Assembly: GCA_013180625.2 (NCBI GenBank)
Contig: SNVD02002715.1
Span: 1 to 64,000 of the forward strand
From: Boswellia sacra
Taxonomy: Eukaryota; Streptophyta; Magnoliopsida; Sapindales; Burseraceae
Direction of reading: 5' to 3'
DNA: 64,000 bases
Below the pieces are notes generated by a model. The model saw only the letters and a list, made by a program, of their open reading frames with translations, searched no databases and was not told the origin of the DNA. Of the stretch, positions 20,253 through 29,317 are shown piece by piece; position 1 is the first letter of the stretch, and the number at the start of each line of letters is the position of its first letter. A program made the position numbers and the translations under genes.

Positions 20253-21425
20253 TAGGGATGGTAAAATCCAGGGCCAGGGTACCCTGGGTGAGTCCGAGTT
20301 TTCCAATAACCCGGGATTAAAACCCGGATTGTGTATCCGACACTCGATATCAGTTTATTTTCGAAGACATCGAATGTTGGATGATGCATCCGACACTCGA
20401 CACTAGCTTTCATCCGACATGTCAAGTGTCGGATACATGGTTCATCCGACATATCGAGTGTTTCAAGTAAACACTGCCAAGTCACCAACAAACAAAATCA
20501 ACAAGTACATGGCGACAACAATAATAAACACATCAAGGTAAACAACTCACGACAATAAAAACATACCAAATTTAATTTACGACAATATAAAATCCGACAC
20601 TCGACGGAATACGACACTCGACATCATGAAATCCGACATCATACATCATATTTAACTATACAAGACCGTTATAATTAAATATGATGCAAAAAGGCAAAAA
20701 AACAAAGCTAAAACAAGCAACCTGCCAAAACGCTCGACAAAACTCGACGCGCTTGATAGAGCTCGACACGATCATATGACAATCGACACTTACATGTCGA
20801 GTCGTGTCGTGTCGGATTCACAACCGACACTCGATATCAGTCTATTTTCGAAGACATCCAGTGTCGGATGATCAATCTGACACTCGACACTTACATGTCG
20901 AATGATGATGCATCATCCGACACTCGACACTTACATGTCGAGTCGTGTCGGATTCACAATCGACATCGACATCAGTCTATTTTCGAAGACATCGAGTGTC
21001 AGATGATGAATCCGACACTCGACACTTACATGTCGAGTCGTGTCGAGCGCTATCGAGCTTGTCGAGTTTTGTCGAGCGTTTTGGTAGGTTGCTTGTTAAA
21101 GCTTTGTTTTTTGCCTTTTTGCATCATATTTAACTATAACAGCCTTGTATTTGCAGGTTGAAGCAAATGGCAAGTGAATTGTAGACAATAGAGGATGTCG
21201 TTTACGGGGTTATATTTAAGAATACAAATTTGATAGATTAAATTGATATAATTTTATATTTTAATTATAATTACGCACCTTTGGTTCAATTCCGGGTCCC
21301 TGGACCCGGCCTGGCAGAAAAATCGCACCCCGGCCCTGGCCAATTACCCCGGTTTTCCGGGTAATTCCCCAGCCCTGCATGACCGGATTTTTTGGGGCCC
21401 CGGCTGGATTGTTTTGCCATCCCTA
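20253..21425. mobile_element. Non-autonomous hAT element with perfect 8-bp target duplication
   Basis: GTTCTTAT flanks the element on both sides (20245-20252 and 21426-21433). Terminal inverted repeats are TAGGGATGGTAAAA at the left and TTTTGCCATCCCTA at the right. An 8-bp duplication with TAGGG ends is diagnostic of the hAT superfamily. The subterminal zones are GC-rich (CCAGGGCCAGGGTACCCTGG and ACCCCGGTTTTCCGGGTAAT). The interior holds TCGACAC/GTGTCGA palindromes in tandem and a long inverted repeat. No transposase is encoded. It landed inside the solo LTR and so is younger than it. Confidence 0.9.
20640..21155. repeat. Inverted repeat and TCGACAC-rich tandem units inside the hAT element
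   Basis: The left arm (about 20660-20765: AATATGATGCAAAAAGGCAA, ACAAGCAACCTGCCAAAACG, CTCGACAAAACTCGAC) is the reverse complement of the right arm (about 21040-21150). Between the arms, a ~70-130 bp unit containing ATCAGTCTATTTTCGAAGAC and ACACTCGACACTTACATGTC repeats about three times. A diverged copy also lies at 20335-20465. The whole could form a long hairpin when single-stranded or transcribed. Confidence 0.8.
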
Positions 21426-21748
21426 GTTCTTATTAAATACTTCTTCTGACATTGACGGCTCTGATTTAGTCACTTGTGCCATGCAATATCTTTGGAGGTA
21501 AAATTGGAAGTTGTATCTTTCGTCGACCAAGCAAGGCGCTTGTTATGTAATTATCTGGTCAACCAAAAGTTCTCAATATTGGGAGTAAGGGTAAAGTCTT
21601 CGTCGACCAGCTCTTGATGATGTGGCTTCAAATATTGATCTCATTGGTTGTCCTAATTTTTCATCAAATAGTGTACTAGAAAAATCAGAATCAATTCTTT
21701 AATCAAAAAATTTTGTCAAATTTGTTATTTTTATCAATGATTGATCAG

Positions 21749-22665
21749 TGTTGATGCTAAAAATCAGTCGACCTCCAGCTTACCAGTAAAACTTGTATTT
21801 GTTATAGAGGGTCTGACTCAACCAGAAGGAAAATGGAGGAATATGTGGAGAAGGAGAAGAAAGTAGAGAATTTTTGGTCACGTGTTCGTCAAGATGACCG
21901 TAGTATTTCGGTCAACCAAGGCTCCAGTGTTTTAAATGATCTGCATACAAAGAGAAAACAAAGGGTCAGAGGCGTCAGTGGTACTGCCGGCGATAATCTT
22001 GTCACGCTCAAGTCAAAGATTAAATATGGAGTGGAAATATCTGGTCGACTAGGGGAAGATGAGATAAAGAGAGAATTTCAGGTTAGAGAGAGTGTGTCCT
22101 CTTTCGATTCATAGACAAGGGCTATATCTATAGAAGAGTTCACTTACAGGTGGCAGGATGCATAGGGCTTAGATGACACCAAGCTGCATGCACAAGAGTT
22201 GGTGTTGGCAGTTTGAGCCATGGAGACACCTGGAGAAAGAGAGAGGCTTCTATGGAATCTTGTGCCTCTAATATTTTATTAAATTTTATTCAACTTGGGG
22301 GATAATCATTGAACTCAGTAAGAGCAACTCTTATTAAATACTTCTTCTAACATTGACAGCTCTAATTTAAGAACTTGTGTCATGCAATATCTTTGGAGGT
22401 GAAATTAGAGGTCGTATCCTTCGTCGACCAAGCAACGCGTTTGTTACATAATTATCTGATCAACCAGAAATTCTCAATAATAGAAGTAATAAAGAAGTCC
22501 TTGTCAACCAGACCAATAATGAAGGATCCACTATCCCAAGAGTCATGCCGCCATGTAGGATAGAAGACCTATCTATTCCAATTAAAGTATTAGAAAAACT
22601 TATATCCCTTGATGACGTGACTTGAAAAATTAATCTCATTAATTGTCCTAATTTTTCATCAAACA
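21749..22665 (-). repeat. 3' LTR (left) of the non-autonomous Tat-type element
   Basis: 917 bp, beginning TGTTGATGCT and ending CATCAAACA on the plus strand, next to the minus-strand polypurine tract at 22666-22680. It is similar over its whole length to 26837-27745 with scattered substitutions, so the insertion is not recent. The plus-strand ORF at 21833-22114 lies inside it and is not treated as a gene. Confidence 0.85.
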
Positions 22666-24544
22666 ACTAGCCCTCCCAAGTTCCAAGTCAAAGTATTAGC
22701 ATTTGGCTTGGACTTGACTCTTTGAAGAATACATACTTTAAGCAATACTCCATATGTATTAGTACCACACTCTTGATTGTGTTCTTTTCTTCAAAGTCGA
22801 TTTAAATACTAACAATTCTAACTATTTGCTTGATAGTGCTTACTGTGCCTTTTTGTGTTAACTTCTCTTTAGCAAGGAGAGCAAGATTGTAAGTAAGTTT
22901 GTCATTGTGTCGCTCCAGAATAGTAGAGGAAAATAATCAGGAACTAAAATTGTAAAGGAGAAGGTTATACCAGAGAAATCCTTCCAAGTTATAGTCATAA
23001 AGAGAAAAGTTATATAAGGAGAAAATGCCAATATAACTGGAGAAGACTTCGTTGATATCTCTGATCTACTAGAGTGTAGGCGATTTAAACTTCACCTTTT
23101 GGCTTGTCAACTAAATCCCTACTGGACCTTCTAATTTCAACACAAAGCTTCCATTATTGCTGAAGTGACTTTTGGAGGAAAGGATGTGACTAGTTTCAAG
23201 GCACGAACAAGTAACACAAACATACCATTCTTAAAATCCCTCTAATCAACTAAGATTTAGATAGTCTTCACATGTGGAGCTTTCACAAAATCCAACCTCA
23301 TACCATTAAATGTATAGAGAGTTTGATATTTCTTTCTTCTCATGAATTGATGATAAAGACTTGTGTTTGTCTTGTCCTTCCTCATTTGAGTATGTCTTTT
23401 ATGATTGTTTCTTCCACTTGAAAAGGTTGATGAAGAGACTAATGTCAATTGTGGAGGCTATGATGCTCAACAATATCCAGTGGAATATGTGGCCTTGATA
23501 GATCTAGTGTTATCAATGAAGTTAATGATACTAATAGAGCTTAATGGCATTGAGAAAATTAATGGTACTTATAAAGTTGGTGGTACTAATAATACTTGTG
23601 ACAGATTTTGAGTTGACAAAGAGATTTAATCTTCTATCATTGTAATGAATCATCTTCTTTCTTTTGATTATTTTTGGAGAATACGACTTTATATTGTTGT
23701 ATTTGGAGAATTGAACTCATATAATATAGCTTCATCATTTATTTGAATTTTGTTTGGATCTAATTTTTCTTGTACCTTCATATTCGCATCACATCTTTAT
23801 CTATTCTCAAATAAGAGCTAGGTTGACTAAAGGGTAGATAAATTGGCATACCTTAGATATTATACGCCTGCCAATTAAATTGCCGTCTCAAACGGTGATC
23901 TCAAATAAAAGGATGTTGATCGACCAAGCGTACCAACTTAAATATCTTTCCCAACAATCTATTCACATACTGAATAGTCACACTATAAGCACCGAATGGG
24001 GACCCATTATGCTAGCATTCTTGGTGGTGATCACATATAACAGCTTTAGTCAACCAGATGCATTATGTGAAAAATCTCATATGGTGAACTGTTCATATAT
24101 AAAGTAGTCTCACCTTACATGAATAGTATAATGGTGAAAATATAAGGCAGTTATGGCATCACACGCCCTATGGTTGCACCAGTATTACAAATGGAGATAA
24201 AAAATAGAGGACTTAATTGATTATATGCATTGGAGTAAGTATCCTTCATAGTGACTTATTGAAATGGAAGGTAGTTATACACTAGGCGCCAAATGCCTAT
24301 CCCTCATATTAGCACTTCAAGTGGTGATCACATATAACGGACTTTATCAACTAGACACATCATGCAAAAAACTTCATATGGTGAATCGATAATGCAGTAG
24401 GTAATTTTACCTTAGGCAAGTCTTACAAGTCAAAAACTAAAGGTAACTTTAACTTAGGTATTGCATACCCTTTGGTTGTGCCAACATTACAAATAGAGAT
24501 AATAGATTAATGTCTTGGTCGATCCATCACATTATGCTAAAAAT

Positions 24545-25075
24545 CTTTCCTATTGAATTTGGGCAATAGTACCTCAGGAGTTGGATCGCCTTTGCTGATG
24601 AATTTAGGTCATAGTACCTCAAATGCCAGTGCACCTTTTAAGTTTAAGGTAACTCTACCTTAGGCATCGCGTGCCCATAATTGCTCTAGTACTTTAAATG
24701 GAGAAAATAAATAAAGGTCCTAGTCGACCCATCACATTGTACAAGCTATATTTCCTAGTGAATTCAGGTAATAGTATCTCAGGTGCCAGATCGTCTCTCT
24801 TGATGAATTTGGGTAAGAGCACCTCGGACGCCAGTCCTCCTTGCCTGGTGAATTCGGGTAATACTATCTCAGGCACCGAATCGCCTCTCCTAGTGAATTT
24901 AGATAAGAGTACCTCAAGAGCCAGTCCACCTTGCCTGGTAAATTTGGATAATAGTACCTCAGGTGTCGGATCGCCTCTCCTGGTGAAATTGGGTAAGAGT
25001 ACCTCGGGTGCCAATCTGTCTTGCCTGGTGAATTTGGGTAATAGTACCTCAGGCTCCAGTTCATCTTTTAAGTTT
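24545..25075. repeat. Tandem array, 45-bp unit
   Basis: A 45-bp unit built of CTGGTGAATTCGGGTAATA, GTACCTCAGGTGCC and a short tail (GGATCGCCTCTC or AGTCCACCTTGC) repeats at least ten times. Two alternating tail variants suggest a higher-order 90-bp unit. Because 45 is divisible by three, both strands show periodic 15-residue ORFs, which are by-products. The array lies in the 3' part of the non-autonomous element. Confidence 0.85.
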
Positions 25076-25477
25076 AAGGCAACTCTAACATAGGCATAGC
25101 GTGCCCATGATTGCACTAACACTTTAAGTGGAGAAATAAACCAAGGTCCTGGTTGACCTATTATATTGTGCTAGGCATTGGAGATTTTTATAGAGATCCA
25201 AACTCACCAAATGGAGAATCATCAACTTTTCAAGGAGATATATTCATCATAGATGTAATAAGGCACATATGCTTCAAGAATTATAACTTGGTTGATGTAC
25301 TTTGTGAAGTGTAAAACAAAGATTATTGATAATACATTCTCGTATATTCAAAATTACATGAACATATTTCATCTTCATTTTTGACAATGCAATGAGACTT
25401 ATTGAGTTCATAGGAAGGAACCAACCTCTTTTGTCTTTTTTGGGTAGTTTTTATTGACGGATGTAAACACCAACTTT

Positions 25478-26380
25478 TTAATTGAAGATCCAGTAGGTGC
25501 AAATTATCATTTCTTGGTCAAGATTAAAGATTGGAATAGTTTCTTCAACTGGTTGATCAGGAATAACTTCTTTAATTGATTGATTACCATCATCTTTTGG
25601 ATTAGGATTATGGATTAGGAGAGTCTCCTCAACTTGTTCTTTTCTAGAAATAGCATAGCAGGTCTTTGCCAACTCTTGGTTAACTCGCACAACTCTAACA
25701 CCTTTATCGGTAGGAAATTTTAGCGTCTAATGATGAATGGAGATTGTTGCTTTAAAGTTGATTAGGGTTGGTCGACCAAGAATAAGACTATAAAAACTAC
25801 GAAAATCTGCCACCAAAGAATTCACAAGGGTGGTTTTTTTGTAAAGACTATCATGTGATTTCTAATAATTAGATTGAGCTAACGGGGGTTACACGATCTT
25901 CAAAAAAATCTTTCGAGGAGGTTTCATTTGGCTAGAGCCGATCTTTGGATAATTCCACGTGAATGAAGGCATCCAGGAAAAATAAATCTACAAAACTCTC
26001 AATATCCACCAACACTTGCTTTATACTTCGATTTGCAATTGTCATTGTCATAACCAAGGCATCATCATGTGGAAAAACTATACCTTTGGCATCCTCTTCA
26101 ATGAAGAATAATGGAGTATAGGAAAGGCAAGGTTGTTTCATAGCCCCTGTTGACACACCAACCTCTAGAGCTTCTATACACCCCCAACCTCTCTTGCATG
26201 AGCTTTTAAAGCACGATGTGAATTTTCCACGATACTAGGTCCCTCAACTAGTGTACTGATAGAAGCAGTCTTTTTCTCGGTTGACCTAGTATGCCTTCCT
26301 TGCTCTGGTCCATTTGTTGCTTTACTCACCTTGGCAATATTTAGTGCTTCTCCTAGTCGACCATGACAATCAACCATCAA
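25478..26380 (-). pseudogene. Decayed gag C-terminus, retropepsin-like protease and RT linker
   Basis: In the minus-strand frames, a protease-like block reads EEDAKGIVFPHDDALVMTMT, IANRSIKQVLVDIESFVDLF and FLDAFIHVELSKDRL. This follows the Tat-type protease pattern HxHDDALV ... VLVDNGSSADILF. The catalytic D-x-G is lost (VDIES). About 250 bases further on, VNQELAKTCYAISRKEQVEE matches the segment that links protease to RT in these elements. The protein ends before any RT motif. Several frameshifts and stops separate the pieces, so no polyprotein can be made. The upstream part (26174-26380) is probably gag tail. Confidence 0.65.
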
Positions 26381-26836
26381 AAGCCCTCAATTGTCAATCT
26401 TTTTTTTTTTCTCCAGCACGACTATGATCAAAATGGGCTTCATGTTCTAACCTCTGTATCTCTGCATCAACCAGAATTATATGATTCTTTCTTTCTGTGA
26501 CTATGGTGCTAACTTACACTTGGCCCACCCACAAGCTAGTCCACCATGCGGTTGACTAGGAACTCCTTGATCATTTGTCTAGATCTCATCAACATCAACA
26601 TGGAGAGAATTTTTTCACTTATGCAAGTTGAGTTTGCATTTGAGCCCTTTGTTGGTTCATAAACCTCAGTTGCTCTTAGATAGCCACTACCTTTTATTAT
26701 CGTGACCTTCTTCCCTCCACTGTTCTTGACCTCTCTTTGTCACTATAGAGATCCTTAATGGTGACATTTCCTTCTGGTGGGTGGTTCATGGCAATATATA
26801 TGGCTTTTTGTCAAAATTCCCACAGATAGCGCTTAC

Positions 26837-27745
26837 TGTTGAAGTTGAAAATCGGTCAACGTCCAGCTCACCAGTAAAATTTATATTTGTTGTGAAGGAT
26901 CTGACTCAACTAGAAGGAAAATGGAAGAATATATGGAGAAGAAGGAGAAAGTAAGAAATTTTGGGTCACGTGTTCGTCAAGATAGTCGTGGTATTTTGGT
27001 CAACCGAGGCTCAAGTGGTTTAAATGATATGCACATAAAGAGAAACCAAAGGGTCAGAGGCGCTGGTGGTGTTGCTGGCGATAATCCTCCGACGCTCAAG
27101 TGAGATTAATATGGAGTGAAAATATCTGGTTGACCAGGGAGAGATGACACAGAAAGAGAATTTCAGGTTAGAGAGAGAGTGTCCTCTTTTAATTCATAGA
27201 CAAAAGGCTATATTTATAGGAGAGTTCACTTACAAGTGGCGGGATGCATGGGGCTTAGATGACACCAAGCTACATGCACAAGAGTTGGTGTTGGCACATG
27301 GAGCCATGGAGACAGCTAGAGAGAGGCTTCTATGAAATCTTGTGCCTCCAATATTTTATTAAATTTTATTAAACTTGGGGGATAATCATTGAACTCAGTA
27401 GGAGTAGCTCTTATTAAATACTTTTTTTAATATTGACAGCTCTGATTTAGAAACTTGTGCCATACAATATCTTTGGAGATAAAATTGGAAGTCGTATCCT
27501 TCGTCGACCAAGCAAGGCGTTTGTTATATAATTATTTGGTCAATAGAAATTCTCAATAATAGGAATAATAACGAAGTCCTTATCAACCAGACCAATAATA
27601 AAGGACCCACTATCCTAGGAATCATGTCGCCATATAGGATAAAAGACCAATCTATTCCAATTAGAGTACTAAAAAAAAATTATATCCCTTGATAACGTGT
27701 CTTAGAAAATTAATCTCATTAATTGTCCTAATTTTTCATCCAACG
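26837..27745 (-). repeat. 5' LTR (right) of the non-autonomous Tat-type element
   Basis: 909 bp. The inner edge is TGTTGAAGTTG next to the primer-binding region. The outer edge is decayed (CAACG for the expected CAACA). The minus strand carries a TATA-like CTCCTATAAATATAG around 27205-27220. The Tat-type motif (CCTCCGACGCTCAAGT on the plus strand) is at 27086-27101, downstream of it in the direction of transcription. Confidence 0.85.
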
Positions 27746-27869
27746 ATCAGAATTAAGATATGTTACAAGAATGTGTTCTCAACTATTAATCATACAATTG
27801 CCTTTTAGGCAAGATATATATATGTATGTATATATATAAAATAGTAATGTGAATATATGATAGTAATAA

Positions 27870-27979
27870 CAAAACTGGCTATTATATATATATACATATA
27901 TATATATATATACATACATATATATATATACATACATATATATATATATACATACATATATATATATACACATATATAT

Positions 27980-28012
<33 letters not shown>

Positions 28013-28062
28013 CATACATATATATATATATATACACATATATATATGTATATATATATAAT
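27870..28062. repeat. (TA)n microsatellite with CATA interruptions
   Basis: About 190 bases of TATATA interrupted by TACATACATA words. It lies 250-440 bases upstream of the sulfotransferase start. All tyrosine/isoleucine-rich ORFs here are artefacts of this tract. Confidence 0.95.
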
Positions 28063-28218
28063 GTTATAATAATAATAATCACCCAAGATATAAGAATAGA
28101 TAAAAGTAGGATTTAAATATATACATAGAGTGCAATTACTGTACAGTAGTCTATTATCACTGTACGCTAAGAATATTATTAAATAAAACTGTCGTGTTCT
28201 ACTTTTGTGACCCTGTAT

Positions 28219-28230
28219 TATATATAATAT
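28219..28230 (+). promoter_or_regulatory. Possible TATA box of the sulfotransferase gene
   Basis: TATATATAAT-like sequence in the context CTGTATTATATATAATATTG, about 90 bases upstream of the ATG. This fits a leader of about 55 bases. The AT-rich surroundings lower its specificity. Confidence 0.4.
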
Positions 28231-28312
28231 TGCAATGTGCTATCATGTGCTTACAAAACAAACAATCATTCCATAGCTAATCTAGCTTGCTACACTTCCC
28301 CACACAGCTGCG

Positions 28313-29317
28313 ATGCCAACACCTGAACCACAACCAGCTGCTGCTTCTCTTCCTAAATACTTGCTGGAAGATGAAATCACCCAAGAATGCAACAAATTGA
28401 TCTCCTCTCTTCCCACTGAACCAGGTTGGGTTGCTAATCATCTCCATCAATACCAGGGCTTCTGGCACACAACCAGGCAGCTCCAAGGAGTTCTAACTTG
28501 TCAAAAGCACTTCCAGGCTCAGGATTCTGATATCCTCCTTGTCACCACTCCTAAATCAGGTACCACTTGGTTGAAGGCTATAATATTTGCTTTGATGAAC
28601 CGCTCAACCTATGTTGATAATCCTGAGCAACACCCTTTGCTAAGAAACAACCCTCACGATCTTGTGCCCTTCCTGGAGCTTCAAGTCTACATGGAAAGTC
28701 AGGATCCTGACCTCACCAGCTTCACCTCTCCCAGGCTCTTTTCAACTCACCTGCCGTTTGTTTCATTGCCAACTTCAGTGAAGGACTCATCTTGCAAGCT
28801 TGTCTACTTGTGTCGGGATCCTAAAGATAGCTTTGTCTCGCTTTGGCATTTCACAAACAGGTTGAGACCTAAAGAGAAGGGAAACAATTCTCTTGCGGAA
28901 ACGTTTGAAAAGTTTTGCAATGGTGTGAGCTTGTATGGACCCTTTTGGGATCACGTTCTGGACTACTGGAAGGCGAGGTTGGAGAGACCTGAAAGGCTAT
29001 ATTTCCTGAAGTTTGAGGAAATGAAAGAGCAGCCTAGACTGCATTTGAGGAACATTGCAGAGTTCCTGGGTTGCCCAATTTCTCCCGAAGAAGAAGCAAA
29101 TGGCTTGGTGGATAATATCCTGAAACTATGTAGCATCGATAATTTGAGGAACCTGGAGGTGAACAAAAGCGGAAAGATGTTCTCTGGCGAGGAGTTCAAG
29201 GCGTTTTTCCGGCGAGGAGAAGTCGGAGATTGGAAGAATCATCTGACAGCTGAAATGGCAGAAAGGTTGGATCAAATCAGTGAAAAAAAGCTGCATGGCT
29301 CAGGATTTAAATTTTAG
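28313..29317 (+). CDS. Cytosolic sulfotransferase (plant SOT family)
   Basis: It transfers a sulfonate group from PAPS to a small-molecule hydroxyl or oxime in the cytosol. Plant relatives act on flavonols, hydroxyjasmonate, brassinosteroids or desulfoglucosinolates. The 334 residues contain every family landmark: 5'-phosphosulfate loop TPKSGTTWLKA (79-89, Lys81), catalytic His146 in STHLPF, 3'-phosphate site CRDPKDSFVS (167-176), and the C-terminal RRGEVGDWKNHLT (300-312). The length and the intronless structure are usual for plant SOTs. The start MPTPEPQPAA is the first ATG after the TATA-like sequence. The ORF has no breaks. It resembles SOT5/SOT15-type proteins most, but the substrate cannot be told from the sequence. 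It stands alone between a Tat-type element and intergenic DNA; plant SOTs are often clustered, and no second copy is in this window. Confidence 0.95.
   Translation: MPTPEPQPAAASLPKYLLEDEITQECNKLISSLPTEPGWVANHLHQYQGFWHTTRQLQGVLTCQKHFQAQDSDILLVTTPKSGTTWLKAIIFALMNRSTYVDNPEQHPLLRNNPHDLVPFLELQVYMESQDPDLTSFTSPRLFSTHLPFVSLPTSVKDSSCKLVYLCRDPKDSFVSLWHFTNRLRPKEKGNNSLAETFEKFCNGVSLYGPFWDHVLDYWKARLERPERLYFLKFEEMKEQPRLHLRNIAEFLGCPISPEEEANGLVDNILKLCSIDNLRNLEVNKSGKMFSGEEFKAFFRRGEVGDWKNHLTAEMAERLDQISEKKLHGSGFKF

Larger units (their letters stand above)
19779..21670 (-). mobile_element. Solo LTR of a Tat-type family, interrupted by a hAT element
   Basis: The ends match the LTRs at 21749-22665 and 26837-27745 (TGTTGATGCTGAAAATCG at the left, TCCTAATTTTTCATCAAA at the right). 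GTGTA at 19774-19778 is repeated at 21671-21675, the 5-bp target-site duplication of a complete insertion reduced to one LTR. A 1173-bp hAT element splits it at 20253. Without that insertion it is about 710 bp, roughly 200 bp shorter than its relatives, so it has an internal deletion. A TATA-like CTATAAATAC on the minus strand near 20045-20055 is shared with the other copies. Confidence 0.85.
21749..27745 (-). mobile_element. Full-length non-autonomous Tat-type LTR retrotransposon (gag/protease only)
   Basis: Two related LTRs (21749-22665 and 26837-27745) enclose ~4.2 kb. ATCAG is duplicated on both sides (21744-21748 and 27746-27750). On the minus strand the primer-binding region just inside the right LTR reads AGCGCTATCTGTGGGAA, a decayed form of the Tat-type TTGGCGCCGTCTGTGGGAA. 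A polypurine tract (TTGGGAGGGCTAG) abuts the left LTR. The interior keeps a gag start (MNHPPEGNVT), decayed gag, a protease-like segment and the linker that normally precedes RT (ELAKTCYAIS), then loses similarity. RT, RNase H and integrase are missing. A 45-bp tandem array occupies part of the 3' half. It would depend on another element for copying. Confidence 0.85.

Noticed and set aside
20868..21161. Telomere-like or satellite array
   Set aside because: The TCGACAC words are confined within hAT ends and do not match plant telomere repeats.
21833..22114. 93-residue ORF conserved at 26921-27103
   Set aside because: Both copies lie in the two LTRs of one element, so conservation comes from common origin, and the strand is opposite to element transcription.
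24694..25122. 142-residue repeat protein (and its plus-strand counterpart)
   Set aside because: Periodic 15-residue translations of the 45-bp array on both strands.
27779..28086. Tyr/Ile-rich ORFs
   Set aside because: Translations of the (TA)n microsatellite.
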